From positions 62,001 to 126,000 of the forward strand of contig JBGAUL010000009.1 of the NCBI GenBank assembly GCA_044228685.1: a DNA stretch of 64,000 nucleotides. The letters run 5' to 3'. The notes beneath the pieces were generated by a model. That model ran no database searches. It saw nothing but the letters and a program-made list of their open reading frames with translations, and was not told the DNA's origin. The translations under genes and the position numbers were made by a program. This document shows, in pieces, positions 43,003 through 50,869 of this stretch (its first letter is position 1; every line of letters begins with the position of its first letter). The DNA comes from JBBATK01 sp044228685 (lineage in GTDB: Bacteria > Bacteroidota > Ignavibacteria > Kapaibacteriales > NICIL-2).

Positions 43003-43944
43003 ATGAGAACACCGCTCTTTTTTCGCTTAGCATGCATAATATCTATGATAGCTGCGGGATGCAATCAGAAATCTCCCACTGACAACGCCGCTGTTCATTA
43101 TGTCGGCATGACAGGAAGGGTTGTGCTCAATGGTGTTTCGACGAGACCTGAAGTTGTAAAACCAAGTTCGGAGGGAGTTGTCGTCGAGCTCATCGGAACT
43201 ACAAACGCTGCAGTCACGGATTCAACAGGATTATGGAAAATTCCTCGTGTGTTGGCAGGTACCTACACGCTTAGGTTTACAAAGCCGGGTTTTGATACAG
43301 TATTTATAAATGGCGTTGTTTACAATGGTAGCGACAGTTTGTACGTAGGGTGGCTTGTCACCGATAGCACCGGAACTCAGCGCACTTCTGACAAGGTGAT
43401 GTTAGTCGAACTACCAGCGAAAGTATCTCTGTCGTTAGTCAATCCCGAGATCACTCTCAATAGAGTTGCAAAGGATGACGGTCACGGGTCTTTCTATTAT
43501 GATACGTCGTACTCGGTGAGCGGCATCGTAAAGATGAACATTGATTTCGAACGGACTGACGTGACTTTGAAGAGAGGTCTTGATATACGATTTATGCTGT
43601 CGCCAAAGCCTGTCTTGGAGGCCTTTGATTATCCCCCAGACAGCACTCTACCTTATGGAGGAGCCGGAAGCTGGATGAGAATAATCAACTTTAACCCCGG
43701 TTCGGTTTCTCAAGACGGTTCTTACAATCTTTCAAAAGCACTATCCATGCCTATCGAACATTATTTGCAAATACATGGCATAGCTAAGAGCAATATCGAT
43801 AAACTGTATCTGCACGCGTATCCAATATGGGGCCATTACGACAAATACTTCTCGTACGGTACGAACGGAAAGACCTTTTATGTTACCGTTCTCGATAGAT
43901 ACATGCGAGGGGCAACAGTTACAGCGCGGATGTTGTTGAGATAA
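43003..43944 (+). CDS. Lipoprotein with carboxypeptidase-regulatory-like domain
   Basis: 313 residues from the ATG at 43003 (MRTPLFFRLACIISMIAAGC, lipobox AAGC, Cys 20 acylated). The next 90 residues have the pattern of a CarboxypepD_reg/CNA-B-like beta-sandwich: GMTGRVVLNG, SSEGVVVELIGTTNAAVTDSTGLWKIPRVLAGTYTLRFTKPGFDT. The remaining 200 residues are predicted beta-rich and not recognised. A surface-lipoprotein role, perhaps binding the BNR protein encoded just upstream, is inferred from the shared transcript only. It ends seven bases before the next family 2 repeat cluster begins. Confidence 0.75.
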   Translation: MRTPLFFRLACIISMIAAGCNQKSPTDNAAVHYVGMTGRVVLNGVSTRPEVVKPSSEGVVVELIGTTNAAVTDSTGLWKIPRVLAGTYTLRFTKPGFDTVFINGVVYNGSDSLYVGWLVTDSTGTQRTSDKVMLVELPAKVSLSLVNPEITLNRVAKDDGHGSFYYDTSYSVSGIVKMNIDFERTDVTLKRGLDIRFMLSPKPVLEAFDYPPDSTLPYGGAGSWMRIINFNPGSVSQDGSYNLSKALSMPIEHYLQIHGIAKSNIDKLYLHAYPIWGHYDKYFSYGTNGKTFYVTVLDRYMRGATVTARMLLR

Positions 43945-43951
43945 GATAAGA

Positions 43952-44475
43952 TCGTTCCGTCACGACTTTCGTCGTGACGCCGCAGGAGGCATGGAAACTC
44001 AACTCGCGAGGAGCATGTAACGTCTTCCACTCCTACGTCAATTCCCAGTGTCACGACAAAAGTCGTGAAACGACGTTTATTACTAGAGTTGCTTTTTTAA
44101 TAAAACGTTCCATCACGACACTTCATGATTCAATTAAGACCGTTCCGTCACGACTTTCGTCGTGACGCCGCACGAGGCCTGGAAACTCAACTCGCGAGGA
44201 GCATGTGGCATCATCCGCTCCTCCGTCAATTCCCAGTGCCACGACAAAAGTCGTGACACGACGTTTTATTTCTGAGACCGCTAATATTAGAGACCGTTCC
44301 GTCACGACTTTCGTCGTGACGCCGCACGAGGCCTGGAAACTCAACACAAGAGGAGCAAGTGACGTCTTCCACTCCTACGTCAATTCCCAGTGTCACGACA
44401 AGAGTCGTGACACGACGTTCATAAATGGAGCTGCTTTTCTTATAAACGGTTCCATACGACATTACATGACAGAAT
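43952..44475 (+). repeat. Family 2 two-hairpin repeat cluster (right)
   Basis: Hairpin 1 at 43959-43978, 44147-44166 and 44301-44320 (188 then 154 bp apart). Hairpin 2 at 44048-44071, 44236-44259 and 44390-44413. The 188-bp step carries the same 34-base insertion as in the left cluster (around 44103-44138, ATCACGACACTTCATGATT), and a decayed relative ends the array near 44475. It lies in the same orientation as the other clusters. It fills the space between the lipoprotein gene and the convergent hypothetical gene. Confidence 0.85.
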
Positions 44476-44498
44476 TATCACCTCCCCCACTCTCCACG

Positions 44499-45383
44499 TC
44501 ACTTCCCACCTTCATCAATCACATCCACATGATAGCTAAACTTCATAGCCGGACGCTCGGTGCCGTGGACGATTGAAGAAACGTTGCATTCGTTGTTGAG
44601 GAGAATGCCGTCGGATTTGCGGAGCGTCCAGTGCATGGTGTAGCGAAGGGATGGATCTTTGGATGGAAGCTTGAGGTTTTTGGTGGTGCTGATTGTCTGT
44701 ACACGTACGATGTCATAGTTCGTGCTTTGTGCGTCGATGGGTTGGAGGGTGTGGGAGAGACTCGTGACTTGAAAGACGGTGTCGGTCGTGAGTGCTTCGC
44801 CTGTGCTGAGGTTCATGCCGTGGTTTATGCGACTCTCGACGAGGGTGTCGTAGACGCCGGTGTTTGCTTTGAGTTGACCGTGCTTGGGGAGAGCGTAGAT
44901 GACGTTTTCGTGGATAACGCGACATTCCTTGTCGACGGACCAGATCATTGAACTGTCGAGTTGATCGCGATTGGCGAGCTGACGCTTTCTTGTTTCGCTA
45001 TCTTTTAAACTTGTGCCACGCAGGTACTCGCCGTATTTGTTGACGACGATTTGGAAGATGCCTCCGTTAAGTATTGATACTTGCACAACACCCATTGCGA
45101 GAGGACGCGCTTCGGAACCGGCGTGAATTTCTTGTAGTTCGCCGAAACCAACAGTTTCTTTTTCATCGGAAGAAATGTGGATGTAGGCGTTGCCTTGTTG
45201 ATCGACGGAGTCGATGCGCAGGTACATGACGTCACGAGAGTCCTGACCCTGTACCGGAATCGCTGCAATCGTGAGTTTCATTTTCATTCCCTTTTTCCAG
45301 TGGTACTCAGGCTCCCAGCCTTGAGAGAATGCACTGATGCATAGAGCGAGAAAGAGAATCGCGATCGATACAGAAGTCTTCAT
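44499..45383 (-). CDS. Hypothetical secreted protein
   Basis: 294 residues from the ATG at 45383 (MKTSVSIAILFLALCISAFSQ, a clear signal peptide; four residues could be added with a start at 45395). The mature part is beta-rich, with features such as YLRIDSVDQQGNAYIHIS, MGVVQVSILNGGIFQIVVNKYGEYL and a late LRYTMHWTLRKSDGILLNN. This pattern of a quantity measured against a baseline is seen in uncharacterised Bacteroidota exported proteins, but I cannot name the family. The stop of the next gene downstream of its start lies 18 bp away on the same strand, so it may be expressed with the M42 peptidase upstream. Confidence 0.7.
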   Translation of the reverse strand: MKTSVSIAILFLALCISAFSQGWEPEYHWKKGMKMKLTIAAIPVQGQDSRDVMYLRIDSVDQQGNAYIHISSDEKETVGFGELQEIHAGSEARPLAMGVVQVSILNGGIFQIVVNKYGEYLRGTSLKDSETRKRQLANRDQLDSSMIWSVDKECRVIHENVIYALPKHGQLKANTGVYDTLVESRINHGMNLSTGEALTTDTVFQVTSLSHTLQPIDAQSTNYDIVRVQTISTTKNLKLPSKDPSLRYTMHWTLRKSDGILLNNECNVSSIVHGTERPAMKFSYHVDVIDEGGK

Positions 45384-45400
45384 AGCGTGAATCAAATGTT

Positions 45401-46417
45401 CTACATCACTTCAATGTATTTCAAGCACAATTGAACGGTTGCTTCGAGTGCTTTTACGTGAGTGCGCTCCATGCCGTGTGAGGCTGCGACGCCAGGACCA
45501 ATCAGCGCTACGCGATAGTCGCGACCCGCGCGCCATGCCGCGGTTCCGTCCGATGAGTAATAAGGATAAACGTCGATCTTGTGCGCGATGGAATGTTGTT
45601 CGGCTAGTTCCACGAGCTGTTTGCGGAAAGCGTAGTCGTACGGACCTCCACTGTCCTTGGCACAAATCGAACATGAGTATTCGTCACCTTCACAAGCATC
45701 ACCAACAACCCCCATGTCAATGGTGAGCAGATCTTCAATGCTTGCGGAATAACCGGTAGTGCCGCCGTGACCAACCTCTTCATAGGTTGAGAAAAAGAGC
45801 TCCACCGGCGCTGTCTTTCCTTGCTCACGCATACGACGTGCAATCTCGAAGAGCACAAAGCAGCCAGCTTTGTTATCAAGGAAATGTGATTTAATAAATC
45901 CCTTTTCTGTCTCTTGATATTTGGTATCAAAACAAATAATATCTCCAATGCGAATGCCCAAAGCCCGCACCGCGTCTGCCGTACTCACTTCCTCATCGAG
46001 ACGGATATGCATGTTGTCGATACTACGCTCGGCAGTTCCTGCAGTGCGATTGGCGTGGGTTGAGGGATTGTTGTAGAGCACAGTGCCGGTGATGATGTGT
46101 CCGTTGAGACAATACACCCGCACATACGATGCCTCAAAGGTTGGAAGCAGTGGTCCGCCAAGCAGAGAAAAGTTGAGCGTGCCATTCGACTTAATTCCAC
46201 TAACAATTGCACCGAGCGTGTCGGTATGCGCAGCAATTGCCAGTGTTGGATTTTCACCTAATGCACAACGCACTGCACCCTTTTGCGTACGCTCGGGTTT
46301 GTAGCCGTAGGATTGTAAGGTGGACATGATGTAGTCCGCAGCACGCTGCGTAAAACCGCTGGGAGAATCTATCTCTAATAACTCGCGAAGTGTTCGTGTG
46401 TTGAGCATGGTATTCAT
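45401..46417 (-). CDS. M42 family metallo-aminopeptidase
   Basis: 338 residues, normal for M42 (glutamyl aminopeptidase/endoglucanase-like, TET-type). The dinuclear metal ligands are visible in order: His in AAHTDTLGA, bridging Asp in HFLDNKAGCF, Glu pair in STYEEVGHGG, Asp in TIDMGVVGD, His in GMERTHVKALE. It should cleave N-terminal residues from short peptides in the cytoplasm, as a large oligomer. No signal peptide is seen. An in-frame Met three codons in (MLNTRTLREL) is an alternative start. Confidence 0.93.
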   Translation of the reverse strand: MNTMLNTRTLRELLEIDSPSGFTQRAADYIMSTLQSYGYKPERTQKGAVRCALGENPTLAIAAHTDTLGAIVSGIKSNGTLNFSLLGGPLLPTFEASYVRVYCLNGHIITGTVLYNNPSTHANRTAGTAERSIDNMHIRLDEEVSTADAVRALGIRIGDIICFDTKYQETEKGFIKSHFLDNKAGCFVLFEIARRMREQGKTAPVELFFSTYEEVGHGGTTGYSASIEDLLTIDMGVVGDACEGDEYSCSICAKDSGGPYDYAFRKQLVELAEQHSIAHKIDVYPYYSSDGTAAWRAGRDYRVALIGPGVAASHGMERTHVKALEATVQLCLKYIEVM

Positions 46418-46547
46418 GTGATGTGAAGAGCAAATTTAGCTTGAGAGTATGTAAGAGAAGGTGCTCAATTCGTCAGCTAAGTGTTAAGACAGAAAGCTGT
46501 CATGGTGAAAGTGATTCGCTGTGATTGACGTCGAGCTAGTAAACAAA

Positions 46548-46578
46548 AAAGCCGGATAAGACTGGCTTATCCGGCTTT
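46548..46578 (-). terminator. Intrinsic terminator of the czcCBA-like operon
   Basis: A perfect 13-bp stem (AAAGCCGGATAAG at 46548-46560, CTTATCCGGCTTT at 46566-46578) with a 5-base loop lies 21 bases after the stop of the efflux pump gene. Read on the minus strand it is followed by six Ts. It separates the operon from the M42 gene. Confidence 0.92.
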
Positions 46579-46598
46579 GTGTGAAGATTCGTGCGAGC

Positions 46599-49500
46599 TT
46601 ATTGTCCGTGGTGACGTAGCGCTTGGTGTCGCTCACGATTGAAGAGCGAATACACAATAGGGAAAATCAACAGGATGAGAATTGTTGCTGTGATAAGACC
46701 ACCGATAATAACAATTGCAAGTGGCTTCTGACTTTCAGATCCAATACCGGTTGAGATCGCGGCAGGGAGAAGACCAATAGATGCCATGAGCGCGGTCATG
46801 ACGACCGGTCGAATACGACTCCGCACTCCGGCCGCAATAGCCTCATCTAGACTCATGTTCGAAGCAAGGTTGTGATTGAATGCAGAGATAAGAATCACAC
46901 CGTTCTGCACGCAAATGCCAAACAATGCGATGAATCCAACACCGGCGGATATACCAAAGTTCATACCGGTTATGTGTAAAGCGAGAATGCCACCAATCAA
47001 AGCAAAGGGGACATTGATGAGCACGAGACCTGCGTCTTTCGCATTGCCGAAAAGAATGAAGAGGAGGATGAAGATGGCAATGATTGAAAGAGGTACGACT
47101 TGACTCAGACGTTGCGTTGCACGCACTTGGTTCTCGAACTCACCCGTCCAGGTCATCGTATAACCTGTGGGCAACTTCATGTGCTGCTGCACATGTGCTT
47201 GAGCATCTGCAATGGTGCTTCCTAAGTCTCTCTCACGTACAGTGAATTTTACTCCGATGAAACGTGTGTTGTTATCGCGGTAAATGAAAGCAGGTCCGGT
47301 TGAAGTGGTAATAGTCGCAATTTCTTTCAACGGTACTTTGGATCCTGACATTGTCGGCACGAGAATGTTTGCGATCTCTTGCTCCGACTTTCTAAACTCA
47401 AATTGAAAACGAATTCGGATGTCGAATTTCTTCTCATCTTCATACAAGACCGATGCCGTCTTGCCGCCAATCGCCATTTCAATCAGCGCTTGTGCATCCG
47501 CCGTAGCGACGCCGTAAGTCGCCATTCGCGTTTCGTCAAGTTTGATTTGAATTTCCGGTTGACCCACGTTGCGCAGAATACCGGCATCGTGAATACCTTC
47601 AACGTTTTGAATATTGTTCAGCACTTGATCGGCAAGGGTGTCGAGCATGGCTAAATCCGGACCGTATATCTTGACGGCATTGTTGGCGTTCATTCCGGCC
47701 ACAGCCTCTGCAACGTTATCGATAATCGGTTGGGAATAATTGTAATTGATACCCTGGAACTGTTTCAATTTTTGATCCATCTCATCAACCAATTGATCGC
47801 TTGTGAGTTTTCGCTTCCACTCGCTTTTTGCTTTGAGATTGACCTGCATTTGAACGTAGTAAAAGCCGCTGGGGTCAGTGCCATCGTTTGATCGACCGGT
47901 TTGCGAAAGCACACCATTTACTTCTTCGAACTCCATGAGTTTGCCGCGTAGTGTATGGACCATCTTCACGGTCTCGCTCAGCGACATACTCATTGGCATC
48001 TTAGCCTCAACCCACAAGGCACCTTCGTTTAGCTCAGGCAAAAACTCCGTTCCCATCCACTTGAGTGAGAAGAGCGTTGTGCCCAGGACCAACGCCGCTA
48101 CAACGAGACTGAGAATTTTGTTGGCGTAGGTAAATCGGAAGGATGATTCTACGATGCGATTGAAGAAATTGACAACGAAGTTGTGCTTCTCTCTGACATT
48201 CTTCTTGAGAAGTACGGCGGTGAGTACGGGCACCAGAGTTAGGGTAAATATCAAGGCGCCCAGCAAAGCAAAGCCAAGCGTGTAAGCCAAAGGCGAAAAC
48301 ATTTTGCCTTCAACTTTTTCAAAAGAGAAGATTGGTACTAGTGCGGTAATAATGATAAGCTTCGAGAAGAACACTGCCTTGCCGGTCTCTGCAGCTGTTT
48401 TCTTTATTGCACCCAACTTGGACATAGCGTTGAAGCGCTCCATGCCGTATCGATGCACGAGCGCATCGAGGGCAACAAAGATGCCCTCCACCATGACCAC
48501 CGCCCCGTCTATAATTATCCCAAAGTCCACCGCTCCCAACGACAACAAGTTTGCGCTCATGCCTTTGAGTCGCATGCAGAAGAAGGCAAAGAGAAGGGCA
48601 AGAGGAATGATGATTGATACGGTAAGAGTAGTGCGCCAGTCTGCCATGAAGATCAAAACGATGGCCGTGACGAAGATGATTCCCTCAAAGAGATTGTGCA
48701 TCACCGTTTCCGTGCAGTAACTCATGAGCACGTCGCGATCGTAGAAGGTCTCCATGCGAACATCCTTCGGGAGAATATTCTCATTGAGGTTTTTAATCTC
48801 AGCCTTTACGCGCGAGAGGACGTCGCTTGGATTTTCACCCTTGCGCATAACGACGATACCTTCCACGACGTCGTCGTTTTCGTTAAGACCAACTTGACCA
48901 ACGCGAGGTAGATCTGACTCAACCACTTCAGCGACGTTCTTGACGAGAAGGGGAACAGTGCCTTGATTCTGGACGATAATATTCTCGATATCTGAAATCG
49001 AGTTGAGAAGTCCGACGCCGCGTACTACATAGGCTTGGCCATTTTTCTCAATCACATCACCACCAACATTGATGTTACTGCGGCTTACAGCCTGATACAC
49101 ATCAACCGGTGAAATGTCGTACTTGGCTAATTGCTCGGGATTGATGCGCAATTCATAGATCTTCTCACGTCCACCGAAGGCGACGAGATCGGCAACTCCG
49201 GGTACCGAGCGAAGACGTCTATCTATAACCCAACTCTGAATAGTGAGCAGTTCTCGTGTGTCTTTGTTTTTGGAACGAAGAACGTATCGATAAATCTCAC
49301 CGGTCGGACCATAAGGAGGCTGAACGTCAGGATCTACGCCGTCAGGAAGCGACAAGCCATGCAATTGATTATTGACCTGTTGTCGTGCAAATCCATCTTC
49401 GACGTCGTCTTCAAAAATGATTTTAATGACAGATAGTCCGAACATCGAAATCGAACGCACACTCGTTTTCTTCTGCACCGAGTTCATCGCAACTTCAATT

Positions 49501-49712
49501 GGCATGGTAACAAAGCGCTCGATTTCTTGTGCGCTTCGACCGTTCCATTGCGTTACAATGATGATCTGCGTATTCGTTACGTCCGGAAAAGCTTCGATAG
49601 GAGTTTTGAAGAAACTATAAGCACCCATCACGACCAACAGTGCAACCCAAAAGAAAGTAAAGAAGCGGTTGCGTAGGGAAAAGGCAACGATGTTTCGTAT
49701 AAATGATTTCAT
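46599..49712 (-). CDS. czcA: CzcA-type heavy-metal efflux RND pump
   Basis: 1,037 residues from the ATG at 49712 (MKSFIRNIVAFSLRNRFFTF); a longer frame adds 38 residues that overlap the upstream gene and look non-coding. Twelve membrane helices and two large periplasmic loops fit the HME-RND family. The helix 4 motif SLGAVDFGIIIDGAVVMVEG is of the CzcA type (divalent cations such as Zn, Co, Cd or Ni) rather than the CusA type for monovalent copper/silver. Other family signatures: FPDVTNTQIIIVTQW, DVQPPYGPTGEIYRYVL, ALNEGALWVEAKMP-like FLPELNEGALWVEA. It works as a proton antiporter in complex with the adaptor and outer membrane channel encoded just upstream. It is the last gene of the operon. 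Confidence 0.93.
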   Translation of the reverse strand: MKSFIRNIVAFSLRNRFFTFFWVALLVVMGAYSFFKTPIEAFPDVTNTQIIIVTQWNGRSAQEIERFVTMPIEVAMNSVQKKTSVRSISMFGLSVIKIIFEDDVEDGFARQQVNNQLHGLSLPDGVDPDVQPPYGPTGEIYRYVLRSKNKDTRELLTIQSWVIDRRLRSVPGVADLVAFGGREKIYELRINPEQLAKYDISPVDVYQAVSRSNINVGGDVIEKNGQAYVVRGVGLLNSISDIENIIVQNQGTVPLLVKNVAEVVESDLPRVGQVGLNENDDVVEGIVVMRKGENPSDVLSRVKAEIKNLNENILPKDVRMETFYDRDVLMSYCTETVMHNLFEGIIFVTAIVLIFMADWRTTLTVSIIIPLALLFAFFCMRLKGMSANLLSLGAVDFGIIIDGAVVMVEGIFVALDALVHRYGMERFNAMSKLGAIKKTAAETGKAVFFSKLIIITALVPIFSFEKVEGKMFSPLAYTLGFALLGALIFTLTLVPVLTAVLLKKNVREKHNFVVNFFNRIVESSFRFTYANKILSLVVAALVLGTTLFSLKWMGTEFLPELNEGALWVEAKMPMSMSLSETVKMVHTLRGKLMEFEEVNGVLSQTGRSNDGTDPSGFYYVQMQVNLKAKSEWKRKLTSDQLVDEMDQKLKQFQGINYNYSQPIIDNVAEAVAGMNANNAVKIYGPDLAMLDTLADQVLNNIQNVEGIHDAGILRNVGQPEIQIKLDETRMATYGVATADAQALIEMAIGGKTASVLYEDEKKFDIRIRFQFEFRKSEQEIANILVPTMSGSKVPLKEIATITTSTGPAFIYRDNNTRFIGVKFTVRERDLGSTIADAQAHVQQHMKLPTGYTMTWTGEFENQVRATQRLSQVVPLSIIAIFILLFILFGNAKDAGLVLINVPFALIGGILALHITGMNFGISAGVGFIALFGICVQNGVILISAFNHNLASNMSLDEAIAAGVRSRIRPVVMTALMASIGLLPAAISTGIGSESQKPLAIVIIGGLITATILILLIFPIVYSLFNRERHQALRHHGQ

Positions 49713-49744
49713 ATCAGGGAAATACCAGAATCCGTGGTGATGAA

Positions 49745-50869
49745 TTAGTCGTTGAGCGCGTCGTAGAAGTAGAGCTGGTTGTGCGAGACAACGACCTCGC
49801 CGGAGTTTAGTCCTTTGCTGATCCATGTTCTGTCATCACCGGCACGATGTATCTCTACTTCACGGGTTTCAAGACTGTCGCGTGAGTGGAAGACCATGAC
49901 GAAGTGACGACTCTTATCAAAGACTATGCTGGAGCTCGGTACTGAAGGCAAGGACTCCGGTTCTTTGTAATTCAGCCGCACCATCGCAAACATTTCCGGT
50001 TTGAGAAGCAGACCGGTGTTGTCGAGTTTGATACGCACCTTCATTGTCTTGGTCTGGGGATCAAGCACGTTGAAGATCTTATCAACCTTGCCCTTGAACT
50101 CTTTGTCTTTGTAACTCAAGGTGCTAATTGTTGCATCCATTCCTTCCTGAACGCGCGCGATGTCTGATTCATACACATTAGCCATCACCCAAATGTCGTC
50201 GAGTTGTGCAACCGTAAAGATCTTGTCAGTCTTGCCGGCAGGGATGCTCATGTCTCGGTTAATTGCTTTGTACACCACATATCCACTGATTGGCGCTTTG
50301 ACTGTGTATTCAGAGTGTGTACCAACGTTGTTGATGGTGTAGAGTTCGTGCAGTCGCTTGAGATTTGATTCAGCTTGTTGCACTTCTTTGCGAGCACTCA
50401 AGACGTCGCGTTCGCTCGAGAGCTTTGAGGCGAAGAGATCTTCTTGCACTTTGAGGTTCTTTTGCGCGACGAGCAGGTCGCCCTCTGCGTCATTCAGTTC
50501 GCGCTGTAGTCCGGCAGCTTCAGGACTGCGTATCAGAGCAAGCGTTGCGCCTTTCTGCACGTAATCGCCGAGCTCGGCATTGACAGCCAAGACGTTACCG
50601 GCCATCACCGGAAAGACATCGACGAGCTTGCTTTCGTCGGCGGTGATTCTTCCGTTTAGGGTAAGGGAACCTTCAACTTGTGTGACTTTTACGGTGTCCA
50701 GAACTGTTCTTGCCATCATTGTATCGGTGGCACGAAAGTGAGAACTGTCAACCGGCGCGGTGTCCTTCTTTGAACACGAGTCCAATGCGATCATTGCGCC
50801 GCACAAGAAGAGTATTGCAAAGAGACTAGTGGAAGAGTTCCTTGCCAACAGCGTAGTTAAGGTCTTCAT
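49745..50869 (-). CDS. czcB: RND efflux periplasmic adaptor (CzcB-like lipoprotein)
   Basis: 374 residues from the ATG at 50869. Lipoprotein signal MKTLTTLLARNSSTS ... MIALDSC. Lipoyl-like halves (VFPVMAGNVLAVNAELGDYVQKGATLALI and TVKAPISGYVVYKAINRDMSI) surround an alpha-helical hairpin (residues about 125-190), followed by a beta-barrel domain (LDDIWVMANVYESDIARVQEG) and a membrane-proximal domain. It bridges the pump and the outer membrane channel. Its first 44 bases overlap the end of the channel gene, so its signal peptide is encoded in a region also coding for the channel's last residues. Confidence 0.93.
   Translation of the reverse strand: MKTLTTLLARNSSTSLFAILFLCGAMIALDSCSKKDTAPVDSSHFRATDTMMARTVLDTVKVTQVEGSLTLNGRITADESKLVDVFPVMAGNVLAVNAELGDYVQKGATLALIRSPEAAGLQRELNDAEGDLLVAQKNLKVQEDLFASKLSSERDVLSARKEVQQAESNLKRLHELYTINNVGTHSEYTVKAPISGYVVYKAINRDMSIPAGKTDKIFTVAQLDDIWVMANVYESDIARVQEGMDATISTLSYKDKEFKGKVDKIFNVLDPQTKTMKVRIKLDNTGLLLKPEMFAMVRLNYKEPESLPSVPSSSIVFDKSRHFVMVFHSRDSLETREVEIHRAGDDRTWISKGLNSGEVVVSHNQLYFYDALND

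Noticed and set aside
38108..44475. CRISPR array
   Set aside because: The units are 154-188 bp with conserved linkers; there are no unique spacers of even length and no cas gene.
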